DNA of 64,000 bases from Sulfuricella sp035530375 (GTDB lineage: Bacteria > Pseudomonadota > Gammaproteobacteria > Burkholderiales > Sulfuricellaceae). A model generated the notes under the pieces. It had not been told where the DNA came from, ran no database searches, and worked only from the letters and a program-made list of their open reading frames with translations. The first letter of the stretch is position 1. Each line of letters starts with the position of its first letter. A program made the translations under genes and the position numbers. Location: contig DATKUY010000011.1 of the NCBI GenBank assembly GCA_035530375.1, forward strand, positions 1 through 64,000, in the 5' to 3' direction. This document shows, in pieces, positions 16,268-25,752 of the stretch.

Positions 16268-18161
16268 GTGCCCCCTCCTCTTCTTCTGCGGCAGGCGGCG
16301 CGGGCGGCGGCAGCTTGCCTAGCAAATAAAAGTCCAGCAACGTGCGGGCGATCGGCCCCGCCGTCGAACCGCCGTGCCCGCCGTTTTCCACCAGAATGGC
16401 CATGGCGATCCTGGGGTCGTTGGCCGGAGCGTAGGCAATGAACAGGGCGTGGTCGCGATTGCGCTCGGACACCCGGCTTGCCACGTATTTCTCGGTCTGC
16501 TTGATGGCGATAACCTGGGCAGTGCCGGTTTTGCCCGCAGTCAGGTAGGGCGCGTTGACGCCGACGCGCGGTGCCGTGCCGCCCGGTTGGGTAACGGAAA
16601 TCATGGCTTCCCTTACCAGCGCCAGGTTTTCCGGTTTCAGGTTCAGGCTGAAGGCGGGCTTGACCGGCACTAACTGTGACTGATTGGCGCCGGCATCCCG
16701 GATGGAACGCACCAGGTGCGGACGGATGGCGGTACCGTTATTCGCCAAAATTGCGGTGGCGAACGCCAGTTGCAGGGGAGTTGCCAGATTGTAGCCCTGG
16801 CCGATGCCGACGCTGATGGTGTCGCCGGCATACCATTTCTGCTTGTAGCGTTTCATTTTCCATTCGCGCGAGGGAAGCAGGCCGGTGGTTTCCCCTTCGA
16901 TGTCGATGCCGGTTTTTTTGCCGAAACCAAACTGGCCGATAAAATTGAAGATGTTGTCCGGCCCCAGATCGTTGGCCAGACCATAGTAGTAAGTATCGCA
17001 GGAAATGGTGATGGATTTCTTCAAATCCACTATGCCGTGTCCGCCCGGTTTCCAGTCGCGGTAATGGTGGGCGTTGCCGGGCAGCGTGAAGAATCCCGGG
17101 TCGGAAATGCTGTAGGAGGCCGTGCGCTTGCCCAACTCCAGCCCGGCCAGCGCCATGAACGGCTTGAAAGTCGAGCCCGGCGGATATTGTCCGCGCAGGG
17201 CGCGGTTATTGAGCGGTTTGTCGGGCGAGTTGTTGAGTGCATCCCAAGTGACCGGATCGATGCCATCGATGAACAGGTTGGGGTCGAATCCCGGCTTGCT
17301 GACGAAGGCCAGGACTTCGCCGCTTTTCGGTTCGATCGCCACCAGCGCGCCGCGGTATTGCCCAAAGGCCTGCTCGGCTATTTCCTGCAGGCGGCTGTCG
17401 AGCGTCAGAGTGAGATCCTTGCCTGCAACCGGGGGGCGGCGGCTCAGAACGCGGAGCGCGTGGCCGCCGGCATCGGTCTCGACCTGCTCGAAGCCGGTGA
17501 TGCCGTGCAACTGCTTCTCATAGCTCTGTTCGATGCCGATCTTGCCGATGTGGTCGGTGCCGCGGTAATTCGCCAGTTCGTCGGATTCTTCCAGTTGGTC
17601 GAGGTCGGCATCGTTGATCCGGCCGATATGGCCGATGGCGTGGGAGGCCAGCTCTCCCTTGGGATAATGGCGAAACAGCCGCGCCTTGATTTCCACGCCG
17701 GGGAAACGGAAACGGTTGGCGGCAAAACGGGCGACCTCGACATCGTTCAGCCGGGCGCGGATCGGCAGGCTCTCGAAATTGCGGGATTCCTCCATCAATT
17801 TCTTGAAGCGCTTGCGGTCGCGCGGCTGGATATCCACCAGCGCCGCCAGTCCATTGATCGTGGTCTCCAGGTCTTTTACCTTGCTCGGCGTGATTTCCAG
17901 GGTGTAGGCGGAGTAGTTGTACGCCAGAACCACGCCGTTGCGGTCGAGGATCAGTCCGCGGTTGGGCACCATGGGGACGATGGAAATGCGATTGTTTTCC
18001 GCCAGGGTGGAGAAATATTCGTGTTGCACCACCTGCAGGAAAAAAAAGCGCCCAACCAGCAGCGTGAACAGCAGTATGGCACAGGCCGCGGCGATGCCGA
18101 GCCGCCACCTGAAATAATACAGTTCTTTCTGGTTGTTCTTGAGCTCGGTCGGGCGATTCAC
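16260..18161 (-). CDS. mrdA: Penicillin-binding protein 2 (elongasome transpeptidase)
   Basis: This 633-residue class B PBP has a short cytoplasmic N-terminus, one membrane anchor (about residues 20-42), a dimerisation/pedestal region and the transpeptidase domain. Motifs are PPGSTFKP (catalytic Ser), SCD and KTGTAQV. It cross-links peptidoglycan as RodA's partner in the elongasome. It overlaps mreD upstream by four bases and rodA downstream. Confidence 0.97.
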   Translation of the reverse strand: MNRPTELKNNQKELYYFRWRLGIAAACAILLFTLLVGRFFFLQVVQHEYFSTLAENNRISIVPMVPNRGLILDRNGVVLAYNYSAYTLEITPSKVKDLETTINGLAALVDIQPRDRKRFKKLMEESRNFESLPIRARLNDVEVARFAANRFRFPGVEIKARLFRHYPKGELASHAIGHIGRINDADLDQLEESDELANYRGTDHIGKIGIEQSYEKQLHGITGFEQVETDAGGHALRVLSRRPPVAGKDLTLTLDSRLQEIAEQAFGQYRGALVAIEPKSGEVLAFVSKPGFDPNLFIDGIDPVTWDALNNSPDKPLNNRALRGQYPPGSTFKPFMALAGLELGKRTASYSISDPGFFTLPGNAHHYRDWKPGGHGIVDLKKSITISCDTYYYGLANDLGPDNIFNFIGQFGFGKKTGIDIEGETTGLLPSREWKMKRYKQKWYAGDTISVGIGQGYNLATPLQLAFATAILANNGTAIRPHLVRSIRDAGANQSQLVPVKPAFSLNLKPENLALVREAMISVTQPGGTAPRVGVNAPYLTAGKTGTAQVIAIKQTEKYVASRVSERNRDHALFIAYAPANDPRIAMAILVENGGHGGSTAGPIARTLLDFYLLGKLPPPAPPAAEEEEGAHD

Positions 18162-18691
18162 TTGTGACCTGCTGAGTACACCGGGTCAGCATCTGGCCGG
18201 CCGCGCTGCGGAAGCAGCAACAGTTGGCTTATCGCCGGCCATAACACCGTGCCGGTGAGGCAGGAGAGAAAATAGCCGGGGCCGGGAGAAACGGCGCCGC
18301 CGAACATCCGGATCAGCATCATGGTCGCCTGCAGCAGCAACAGCAACAGCAGCACATGGGTAGCCTGCTGCCACAAGGTGAAACGCTGGATGCGCCGGTG
18401 CAGCAGGATCGCCGCGTAGACGCCGAGGACGTAAGCCAGGGCATGCTGGCCCAGTATCGCGCCGTCGCTGATGTCCATCAGCAGGCCGACAACCCAGGCT
18501 GCTGTGAACCCCAGCTTGCGTGGTTCGCGAATCGCCCAGAACAGCAATATCAGGGCGACAAAATCCGGGCGGAACAGGAGCGCCAGCCCGTACCAGGGCA
18601 GCAGATTGAGCAACAATCCACACGCCAGCGTCAGCAGGATGAATTTTCTGCTGGCTGGTTTGAGTAGCTCCGGTGACCCTGCGAGATGCAT
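18158..18691 (-). CDS. mreD: Rod-shape-determining protein MreD
   Basis: A 177-residue inner-membrane protein with five to six helices and the family pattern RPDFVALILLFWAIREPRKLG and GLLMDISDGAILGQHALAY. MreD links MreC and the PBP2/RodA machinery. The ATG overlaps the mreC stop by one base. No anomalies. Confidence 0.93.
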   Translation of the reverse strand: MHLAGSPELLKPASRKFILLTLACGLLLNLLPWYGLALLFRPDFVALILLFWAIREPRKLGFTAAWVVGLLMDISDGAILGQHALAYVLGVYAAILLHRRIQRFTLWQQATHVLLLLLLLQATMMLIRMFGGAVSPGPGYFLSCLTGTVLWPAISQLLLLPQRGRPDADPVYSAGHK

Positions 18692-19605
18692 CAGTTCCCC
18701 TGTTTTTTCACGACGGATGCTTTGCCGTCAGAAGTTTTCGCGCTGGCCGGATCGGCGGGCATCGGCGGTTGGACCGGCCTCGCTTCTCCGATCAAAATCA
18801 GAAGCTGCTTGTGGCGGTTTATTCCCGCACTCGGCGTACAGGTGATCTTGGCGAAAGCGGCGTTGCGCTCGATTTTCGACACTATCGCCACCGGTAGCCC
18901 GGCAGGGTAAATACCGTCGATGCCGGAAGTGACCAGCGTATCGCCGTTCTGGATGTCCGCATTGGCTGCCATGAAAGGCAGTTCCAGCGCGCCGTCCTGG
19001 CCATGGCCGAAGGCGATGGCGCGGGTGCCGTTGCGCACGATTTCCACCGGGATCGCCTGGTCCTTGTCGGTAAGCAGGGTGATCTCGCTGTTGAACGGGT
19101 AAACCCGGGTGACCTGGCCGACCACGCCGATGTCGTCGAGCGCCGGCTGGCCGGCCTGGATTTTCTGGTTGGAACCCTTGTCCACGATGATTTTATGGGA
19201 AAACGGGTCGCGCCCGGTATAAACGATTTCAGTCGCCACCATGCTTTCGCCGCGCCGTTGATGGATATCCAGGATTTTTCGGAGGTAGGCGTTTTCTCCC
19301 TGTGTTGCCTGCATACTCTGCAACTGCACGGCCTGAACCAGTTGTCGTTGCCGGAGCGCGGCATTCTCGCTCTGCAGCCGCCCCTGGGTAACGAAAAAAC
19401 TGCCGGTACGGTCGAGCAATTCAGCCGGATAATTGGCCAGGCGCTGCAACGGAGCAACGACAACCGAAAGCATCTGGCGCAGGGAGTTCAGGGCGTTCAG
19501 GCGGGCGTCCAGCGCCATCAGCATCAGGGAAAGGAAGGCGAAGAACATGAAGCGCGTCAGCGGGCTGGGGCCGTGCTTGAAAAAGGGCGGCGCTTGATTA
19601 TCCAT
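18691..19605 (-). CDS. mreC: Rod-shape-determining protein MreC
   Basis: The 304-residue protein has one N-terminal membrane helix (about residues 17-36), a coiled-coil region (about 75-110) and the periplasmic beta-barrel domain containing VDKGSNQKIQAGQPALDDIG and VTSGIDGIYPAGLPV. MreC organises PBP2 in the elongasome. A Pro/Ala/Lys-rich tail follows. A short REP-like hairpin (19618-19647) lies between mreB and mreC. Confidence 0.95.
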   Translation of the reverse strand: MDNQAPPFFKHGPSPLTRFMFFAFLSLMLMALDARLNALNSLRQMLSVVVAPLQRLANYPAELLDRTGSFFVTQGRLQSENAALRQRQLVQAVQLQSMQATQGENAYLRKILDIHQRRGESMVATEIVYTGRDPFSHKIIVDKGSNQKIQAGQPALDDIGVVGQVTRVYPFNSEITLLTDKDQAIPVEIVRNGTRAIAFGHGQDGALELPFMAANADIQNGDTLVTSGIDGIYPAGLPVAIVSKIERNAAFAKITCTPSAGINRHKQLLILIGEARPVQPPMPADPASAKTSDGKASVVKKQGN

Positions 19606-19617
19606 ACGTCAGATCAT

Positions 19618-19647
19618 GTAGGGCGGATTAACGTAGCGTAATCCGTC
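19618..19647 (+). repeat. Short GTAGGG-headed REP-like hairpin, copy 1
   Basis: A GTAGGGC head is followed by CGGATTA and TAATCCG, which form a seven-base-pair stem around an eight-base loop. Two more elements with the same GTAGGG head but different arms occur at 32051-32074 (minus) and 34791-34816. Such GTAGGG-headed hairpins are common intergenic repeats in proteobacteria. Confidence 0.6.
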
Positions 19648-19664
19648 ATTCATTCTGAAGGCGA

Positions 19665-20711
19665 TCAATCATTCGTGAAGACGCTGCCGAGCTTGTCCAT
19701 TTCCTCAAGCGCCCGGCCGCTGCCGCGCACCACGCAGGTGAGCGGGTCTTCGGCAACGATCACCGGCAGTCCGGTTTCTTCCATCAACAGCCGATCCAGA
19801 TCGCGCAACAGTGCGCCGCCGCCGGTAAGCACCATGCCTTTTTCGGCGATGTCCGCGCCCAGTTCGGGCGGGGTCTGCTCCAGAGCGGATTTGACCGCGC
19901 TGACGATGCTGTTGAGCGGGTCGGTCAGCGCTTCCAGGATTTCGTTGCTGGAAATCGTGAAGCTGCGCGGGATGCCTTCGGCCAGGTTGCGTCCCTTGAC
20001 TTCCATCTCGCGCACCTCGGAACCGGGGAAGGCCGAACCGATTTTTTTCTTGATGTTCTCGGCAGTAGATTCGCCGATCAGCATGCCGTAATTGCGGCGG
20101 ATGTAGTTGATGATCGCCTCGTCGAACTTGTCGCCGCCGACCCGGACCGAAGCGGCATAAACGATGCCGCCCAGGGAAATCACGCCGACCTCGGTGGTGC
20201 CGCCGCCGATGTCCACCACCATCGAACCGGTGGCTTCTGCCACGGGCAGATCCGCGCCGATTGCCGCCGCCATCGGTTCCTCGATCAGATATACCTGGCG
20301 GGCGCCGGCGCCAATCGCGGATTCGCGGATGGCGCGGCGTTCCACCTGGGTGGAGCCGCAGGGTACACAGATGATGATGCGCGGGCTCGGGGAAAGCATG
20401 CGCGAATCATGAATTTTCTTGATGAAGAACTTGAGCATCTGCTCGGTGATGGTGAAGTCGGCAATCACGCCATCCTTCATCGGCCGGATCGCGGTGATGT
20501 TGCCCGGCGTGCGGCCAAGCATCTGCTTGGCTTCAAGGCCTACCGCCTGGATGGTCTTTTTCGAATTGGGGCCGCCTTCCTGGCGAATTGCGACCACCGA
20601 AGGCTCATCCAGTACGATGCCTTTGCCGCGTACGAAAATCAGGGTGTTGGCGGTACCCAGATCAATCGCCAGGTCGTTGGAAAAATATCCCCGCAAGAAT
20701 CCAAACATCAT
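19665..20711 (-). CDS. mreB: Rod-shape-determining protein MreB (bacterial actin)
   Basis: This 348-residue actin-like ATPase shows phosphate 1 NDLAIDLGTANTLIF, the connecting and phosphate 2 region VVDIGGGTTEVGVISLGG, and adenosine motif VLTGGGALLRDLDRLL. It forms membrane-bound filaments that guide the elongasome. The first or second of two adjacent ATGs could be used. It heads the mre-mrd cluster and is divergent from gatC across a 90-base gap that must hold both promoters. Confidence 0.97.
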   Translation of the reverse strand: MMFGFLRGYFSNDLAIDLGTANTLIFVRGKGIVLDEPSVVAIRQEGGPNSKKTIQAVGLEAKQMLGRTPGNITAIRPMKDGVIADFTITEQMLKFFIKKIHDSRMLSPSPRIIICVPCGSTQVERRAIRESAIGAGARQVYLIEEPMAAAIGADLPVAEATGSMVVDIGGGTTEVGVISLGGIVYAASVRVGGDKFDEAIINYIRRNYGMLIGESTAENIKKKIGSAFPGSEVREMEVKGRNLAEGIPRSFTISSNEILEALTDPLNSIVSAVKSALEQTPPELGADIAEKGMVLTGGGALLRDLDRLLMEETGLPVIVAEDPLTCVVRGSGRALEEMDKLGSVFTND

Positions 20712-20801
20712 CGTATATTCCTAGTGATAGAGGTGTGCCAGTAAATGAATCATGATACCATTTTATGCATATCTCTTTAAAGTTCTCCAGGTAAAATTTT
20801 T

Positions 20802-21089
20802 ATGTCCTTGAATCTGGCCGACGTAAAGCGCATCGCTTACCTTGCCCGCATTGCGGTGGAAGAGGATGAGATGCCGGGCTATTTGCAGCAGCTCTCCAAT
20901 ATTCTCGACCTGGCCGAGCAAATGCAGGCGGTCGACACAACCGGCATCGAGCCGATGGCGCATGCCCAGGACGTGATGCTACGCCTGCGCGACGACGCCG
21001 TGATGGAAACAGATCGGCACGAAGCATTCCAGGCGATCGCACCACAGGTTGAAGCCGACCTGTATCTTGTCCCCAAAGTTATTGAGTGA
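20802..21089 (+). CDS. gatC: Asp-tRNA(Asn)/Glu-tRNA(Gln) amidotransferase subunit C
   Basis: The 95-residue protein has the GatC pattern: DVKRIAYLARIAVEEDE, then LQQLSNILDLAEQMQAVDT and IEPMAHAQD...LRDDAV. It stabilises GatAB in the transamidosome that converts misacylated Glu-tRNA(Gln) or Asp-tRNA(Asn). It is the first gene of gatCAB; a family C repeat separates it from gatA. Confidence 0.95.
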   Translation: MSLNLADVKRIAYLARIAVEEDEMPGYLQQLSNILDLAEQMQAVDTTGIEPMAHAQDVMLRLRDDAVMETDRHEAFQAIAPQVEADLYLVPKVIE

Positions 21090-21155
21090 TGGGTGAAGGG
21101 AAATGGGTGATGGGGGACGAATCCTCATCACTCGTCACCCATTACACATTACCGG
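21086..21155. repeat. Intergenic inverted repeat, family C copy 2
   Basis: TGATGGGTGAAGGGAAATGG-like and TCACTCGTCACCCATTACAC-like arms flank a short centre. It fills the gatC-gatA gap and begins within the last codons of gatC. Confidence 0.75.
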
Positions 21156-21164
21156 ATAAAGAAA

Positions 21165-22628
21165 ATGTTCAACACATCGTTAAAAAATCTCTCCGGCCTG
21201 CTGGCCGGAAAAAAAATCTCCAGCGTCGAGCTGACGCAAACCTTCCTCAAGCGCATCGGGGATCTGAACCCGTCCCTCAATGCCTTCATCACCGTGGACG
21301 AGGGCAAAAGCCTGGCCCAGGCCAAAGCCGCCGACGCATTGATCGCGGCGGGGAAAGCCGGACCGGTCACCGGCATCCCGGTCGCGCAAAAGGATATCTT
21401 CTGCGCCGAAGGCTGGCGCACCACCTGCGGTTCGAAGATGCTGCACAATTTCATTGCACCATATGACGCCCATGTGATCGAACAGTTCAACCGGGGCGGC
21501 GCGGTCAACCTGGGCAAGACCAACATGGACGAATTCGCCATGGGGTCGAGCAACGAAACCTCTTATTTCGGCAAGGTGAAGAACCCCTGGGATCTGAATG
21601 CTGTCCCCGGCGGCAGTTCGGGCGGCTCGGCGGCAGCGGTGGCGGCGCGCTTGTGCCCGGCGGCTACCGGTACCGACACCGGCGGCTCGATCCGCCAACC
21701 CGCCGCGTGCACCGGCATCACCGGCATCAAGCCGACCTATGGTGTGGTGTCGCGCTACGGCATGATCGCCTTCGCCTCCTCGCTCGACCAAGGCGGACCG
21801 ATGGCCAGGAGCGCCGAAGACTGCGCGTTGCTGCTCAATACCATGGCCGGTTTCGACCCACGCGATTCGACCAGCCTGGAGCGGGAAAAAGAGGACTACA
21901 CGCGCGACCTGAATCAGCCGCTGGCCGGCTTGAAGATCGGCCTGCCTCGGGAGTTTTTCGCCGAGGGCCTGTCGGCCGACGTCGCCAGGGCGGTTGAAGA
22001 GGCGCTCGCCGAATACCGCAAGCTCGGCGCGCAAACCGTCGAAGTTTCGCTGCCCAACAGCAAGCTGGCCGTGCCGGTTTATTACGTGCTCGCCCCGGCC
22101 GAGGCCTCCAGCAACCTCGCCCGCTTCGACGGCGTGCGCTATGGCTATCGCGCGCCGGAATACGGCGACCTGGTGGACATGTACCAGAAAACCCGCGCCC
22201 AGGGCTTCGGTGCCGAAGTGAAGCGGCGCATCATGATCGGCTCCTACGTGTTGTCGGCGGGCTATTACGACGCCTACTACCTCAAGGCGCAAAAGCTGCG
22301 CCGCCTGATCGCGCAGGATTTCACCGACGCCTTCAAGCAGTGCGACGTGATTATGGGGCCGACCGCGCCGACCACCGCCTTCAACCTGGGCGAGAAGAGC
22401 GGCGACCCGGTCTCGATGTATCTGTCCGACATCTACACCATCGCCGTCAACCTCGCCGGCCTGCCGGGCATGTCGGTGCCCGCCGGTTTCGGCGCCAACG
22501 GTCGCCCGGTCGGCTTGCAGATCATCGGCAACTATTTCAGCGAAGCGAAAATGCTCAACGTCGCGCACCAGTATCAGCAGACGACCGATTGGCATACGCG
22601 GATGCCGCCGCTTCATGGTGAGGGGTAA
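21165..22628 (+). CDS. gatA: Asp-tRNA(Asn)/Glu-tRNA(Gln) amidotransferase subunit A
   Basis: This 487-residue amidase-signature enzyme hydrolyses glutamine to supply ammonia to GatB. The Ser-cisSer-Lys triad is visible: Lys in PVAQKDIFC (about 79), cis-Ser in GGSSGGSAAAVAA (about 153) and nucleophile Ser in GTDTGGSIRQPA (about 178). The last residues (MPPLHGEG) run into a family C repeat, so the very C-terminus may have been changed by it. Confidence 0.96.
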   Translation: MFNTSLKNLSGLLAGKKISSVELTQTFLKRIGDLNPSLNAFITVDEGKSLAQAKAADALIAAGKAGPVTGIPVAQKDIFCAEGWRTTCGSKMLHNFIAPYDAHVIEQFNRGGAVNLGKTNMDEFAMGSSNETSYFGKVKNPWDLNAVPGGSSGGSAAAVAARLCPAATGTDTGGSIRQPAACTGITGIKPTYGVVSRYGMIAFASSLDQGGPMARSAEDCALLLNTMAGFDPRDSTSLEREKEDYTRDLNQPLAGLKIGLPREFFAEGLSADVARAVEEALAEYRKLGAQTVEVSLPNSKLAVPVYYVLAPAEASSNLARFDGVRYGYRAPEYGDLVDMYQKTRAQGFGAEVKRRIMIGSYVLSAGYYDAYYLKAQKLRRLIAQDFTDAFKQCDVIMGPTAPTTAFNLGEKSGDPVSMYLSDIYTIAVNLAGLPGMSVPAGFGANGRPVGLQIIGNYFSEAKMLNVAHQYQQTTDWHTRMPPLHGEG

Positions 22629-22697
22629 TGGGTAATGAGTAATGCAAAAAAGGCAGTGCCGACACCCATCACCCATCGCCAATCACCCGTTACCAGG
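22616..22697. repeat. Intergenic inverted repeat, family C copy 3
   Basis: A GGTGAGGGGTAATGGGTAAT-like arm faces an ACCCATCACCCATCGCCAAT-like arm. It lies in the gatA-gatB gap, so both gaps of the gatCAB operon carry the same family. Confidence 0.75.
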
Positions 22698-22705
22698 AAA
22701 TAAAC

Positions 22706-24142
22706 ATGCAGTGGGAAATCGTCATCGGGCTGGAAACGCATGCCCAGCTCAGCACCCAGTCCAAGATTTTCTCCGGCGCGGCCACCGCCTATGGCGCTGC
22801 GCCCAACAGCCAGGCTTGCGCGGTGGATATCGCTTTGCCCGGCGTGCTGCCGGTATTCAACCGCGTGGCGGCGGAGAAAGCGGTCAAGTTCGGCCTCGCC
22901 GTCGGCGCCCGGATCAACCGTCGGTCGGTATTCGAACGCAAGAATTATTTCTACCCGGATCTGCCGAAAGGCTACCAGATCACTCAGCTCGAACTGCCGA
23001 TCGTCGCCGAAGGCGGCAAGCTGCGCATCCAGGTGGGAGATTATGAAAAAGACATCCGCATTACCCGCGCCCATATGGAAGAGGACGCCGGCAAATCGCT
23101 GCACGAGGACTTCCACGGCATGACCGGCATCGATCTCAACCGTGCCGGCACGCCGCTGGTCGAGATCGTCACCGAGCCCGACCTGCGCAGCAGCGCCGAA
23201 GCGGTGGCCTACGCCAAGGCGCTGCATTCGCTGGTGCGCTGGATCGGCATCTGCGACGGCAACATGCAGGAAGGCTCGTTCCGCTGCGACGCCAACGTTT
23301 CGGTGCGGCCCAAGGGAACCGAGATGCTCGGCACCCGCTGCGAAATCAAGAATCTCAACTCGTTCAAGTTCATGGAAAAAGCCATCGACTTCGAAGTGCG
23401 GCGGCAGATCGAAATCCTCGAGGACGGCGGGCGCATCGTGCAGGAAACCCGCCTCTACGACCCCGACCGGGATGAGACGCGCTCGATGCGTTCCAAGGAA
23501 GAGGCCAACGACTACCGCTACTTCCCCGATCCCGACCTGTTGCCGCTGGTGGTGGACGAAGCGTTTCTGGACCGTGCCCGCGCCACCTTGCCGGAACTGC
23601 CGCAGGCAATGCGCGAACGCTTCGTGAGCGAATATGGTCTGCCCGCTTACGATGCCGGAATTTTGACCTCTGCACGCGACCTGTCGGCCTATTTCGAGGA
23701 TGCCGTGCGCGACTTGGGCGGCGAGGCGAAATTGGCCGCCAACTGGATCATCGGCGACCTCTCCGCTCATCTCAACAAGGAAGGGCTGGAAATCGCCGCA
23801 TCTCCGATCTCCGCTCCACAACTGGCCGGACTGCTGAAGCGCATTGTGGACGGCACCATCTCGGGCAAGATCGCCAAGGAGGTGTTCAGCGCCATGTGGG
23901 CCGGCGAGGGCGATGCCGATGCCATCATCGACGCGAAAGGCTTGAAACAGGTTTCGGATTCGGGCGCGATCGAGAAACTCGTGGATGAGATCATCGCCGC
24001 CAACCCGGCGCAGGTCGCGGAATATCGCGGTGGCAAGGAAAAGGTGTTCGGCTTCTTCGTCGGCCTGGCGATGAAGGCCAGCAAGGGCAAGGCCAACCCG
24101 GCGCAACTCAACGAGATACTGAAGAAGAAACTGGCCGGTTAA
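22706..24142 (+). CDS. gatB: Asp-tRNA(Asn)/Glu-tRNA(Gln) amidotransferase subunit B
   Basis: The 478-residue protein begins MQWEIVIGLETHAQL, contains FYPDLPKGYQITQ (about residue 88) and the catalytic-core EEDAGKSLHE, and ends with a YqeY-like tail domain that binds the tRNA D-loop. It phosphorylates and amidates the misacylated tRNA. A good Shine-Dalgarno AGGAAA precedes the ATG. Length is standard. Confidence 0.97.
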   Translation: MQWEIVIGLETHAQLSTQSKIFSGAATAYGAAPNSQACAVDIALPGVLPVFNRVAAEKAVKFGLAVGARINRRSVFERKNYFYPDLPKGYQITQLELPIVAEGGKLRIQVGDYEKDIRITRAHMEEDAGKSLHEDFHGMTGIDLNRAGTPLVEIVTEPDLRSSAEAVAYAKALHSLVRWIGICDGNMQEGSFRCDANVSVRPKGTEMLGTRCEIKNLNSFKFMEKAIDFEVRRQIEILEDGGRIVQETRLYDPDRDETRSMRSKEEANDYRYFPDPDLLPLVVDEAFLDRARATLPELPQAMRERFVSEYGLPAYDAGILTSARDLSAYFEDAVRDLGGEAKLAANWIIGDLSAHLNKEGLEIAASPISAPQLAGLLKRIVDGTISGKIAKEVFSAMWAGEGDADAIIDAKGLKQVSDSGAIEKLVDEIIAANPAQVAEYRGGKEKVFGFFVGLAMKASKGKANPAQLNEILKKKLAG

Positions 24143-24163
24143 GGGCGCAGGTAAACACGGCGA

Positions 24164-24290
24164 TTAACCACGAATGACACGAATGTTCACGAATAAACAC
24201 GAATAGTGAGAGACAATTATCGTGTCGCCAACAGGTGGCCATGATAACTACTGATTATTCGTGTTTCATTCGTGTGAATTCGTGGTTTTA
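24164..24290. repeat. Intergenic long inverted repeat, family A copy 2
   Basis: The left arm (about 24164-24206) starts TTAACCACGAATGACACGAA and the right arm (about 24255-24290) ends with its reverse complement. The centre has an inner GCCA/TGGC stem as in copy 1 at 3881-4010. It lies between the convergent gatB and diguanylate cyclase genes. Confidence 0.8.
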
Positions 24291-24298
24291 GCTTTTTA

Positions 24299-25456
24299 TT
24301 ACTGTTCGCCGCACCCCACGCAACGATCTTTTCCCGCCAGCTTCGCTTGATACATGCGCTGGTCCGCTATTTCCACCAGTTGCCGCCAGTCCTTTGCTTG
24401 ATCCGTCAGGCGTTCGGCAATGCCGAAGCTCGCGGTCAGCCGGTCGCCTTCCGGGCGGTATCCCATCCCGCGCTCGCGCAGACGGGCAATCACCTTGGCT
24501 GCGGTCGCACAATCGGTGCCAGGAAAGATGATGGCAAATTCCTCCCCGCCCCAGCGCAACAGAATGTCGCCGGTGCGCAGGTTGGAACGGAGCGCATCGG
24601 CTGCCGCTTTCAGGACATGATCGCCGGCATCGTGGCCGAAGCTGTCGTTGATCCCCTTGAAATTGTCCAGGTCCGCAAAAACAACCGACAGGGGCGTGCC
24701 GCTCCGCGCCGCGATGTGAAACTGGATATCCAGCAATTCCTCTCCGCTTGAACGGGCAAAACAGCCGGTAAGCCCGTCATGGCTCGCCTGCCTGACCAGC
24801 GATATCATGAAACTCAGTTGGCTCATGCCGGCCAGGGTCGCTACCGCGGCAATCAGAACCAATAGCCAGAAAGCGCCCAGATGCGAGCTCCAGTCCAGCA
24901 TGTCCAGCTGCCAAAAGGCGACCAGCGCCTCCGCCAACAGCACCGGAAGCGCGAAAAAGGCCCCTTCCACCGCAGTGAGGGGGAATACGCTTAAGCCCGC
25001 CACCATGACGAACGGCAGAAAGGCATAGCCGGCGGCGATCGCGGCCGCCGGCCCCACCATCTGAAAATGGGAAAGCAGGGGATGGGAGTAGATGAAAAAC
25101 AGTGTCGGGATGCCGAATAATATCGCCAGCGCACGGTAAGCATCGGCCATTTTGGTCGATTTACCATAGGATAGCGCCAGCATGCCGAAAGCCAGACTGG
25201 CGACGAGCCGACCAGCGGCTAGCATGCCTGAGACGGGCCAAACGAACACCAGCATATCCACGATGATCCACAACGGCGTGAGCAGGGCAAACAGCGCCGC
25301 CACCATGCGTACCCGGGAAATAATCATTTCTGCGCGCCGACGCGCCAGCAAGGGAGCATGGTCGGCAGGTAAAAGCAGGCTGCGTAATTCTTCTAGGGGC
25401 AAAGTGCCGAGAATGCGCTCCGCCGCCATTTGAAAAAACATCTCCAATTTTTGCAT
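24299..25456 (-). CDS. Membrane-bound diguanylate cyclase (GGDEF)
   Basis: The 385-residue protein has about five to six N-terminal membrane helices (about residues 45-215) and a C-terminal GGDEF domain with active site RWGGEEFAIIF and the substrate block FADLDNFKGINDSFGHDAGD. It should make cyclic di-GMP from two GTP. I see no RxxD inhibitory site at the usual place just before GGEEF, so product inhibition may be weak. The membrane part resembles no sensor I can name. A c-di-GMP riboswitch and an EAL protein lie within 10 kb. Confidence 0.85.
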   Translation of the reverse strand: MQKLEMFFQMAAERILGTLPLEELRSLLLPADHAPLLARRRAEMIISRVRMVAALFALLTPLWIIVDMLVFVWPVSGMLAAGRLVASLAFGMLALSYGKSTKMADAYRALAILFGIPTLFFIYSHPLLSHFQMVGPAAAIAAGYAFLPFVMVAGLSVFPLTAVEGAFFALPVLLAEALVAFWQLDMLDWSSHLGAFWLLVLIAAVATLAGMSQLSFMISLVRQASHDGLTGCFARSSGEELLDIQFHIAARSGTPLSVVFADLDNFKGINDSFGHDAGDHVLKAAADALRSNLRTGDILLRWGGEEFAIIFPGTDCATAAKVIARLRERGMGYRPEGDRLTASFGIAERLTDQAKDWRQLVEIADQRMYQAKLAGKDRCVGCGEQ

Positions 25457-25687
25457 GTCAGGTTTTTTCTTTACATGTTTCCGCGACTTGGGAAAGATAA
25501 AATGCGTTTGACCGCAGATCGGATATACAGGGGTGCGGTTTTTGCATGGGGATATTATACCGCGTTAATAACCGAGCTCATGGCCGTCATGAAGATGATA
25601 ATCCGGGCGGTGGGATGGGCGCTGCCCGTCTCTGCCTGCCCGGTTTTTACAAGGGCGCCGGATTGCCTTGGTAAGGACTCCGATCCG

Positions 25688-25738
25688 CATACGGCCTTTC
25701 GCAGGGGCGAGTAGGGGATGCCCATGAAAGACCGTATG
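25688..25738. repeat. Inverted repeat between the cyclase gene and the decayed chemoreceptor
   Basis: CATACGG-C-CTTTC and GAAAG-A-CCGTATG form a 12-pair stem with one mismatch around a loop of about 25 bases. The rest of 25457-25750 shows nothing that I can identify. Confidence 0.4.
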
Positions 25739-25752
25739 TTCCGAAAACGATA

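Noticed and set aside
16716..18167. A 483-codon plus-strand frame opposite mrdA
   Set aside because: mrdA on the other strand has all PBP2 motifs; the plus-strand translation has no family features.
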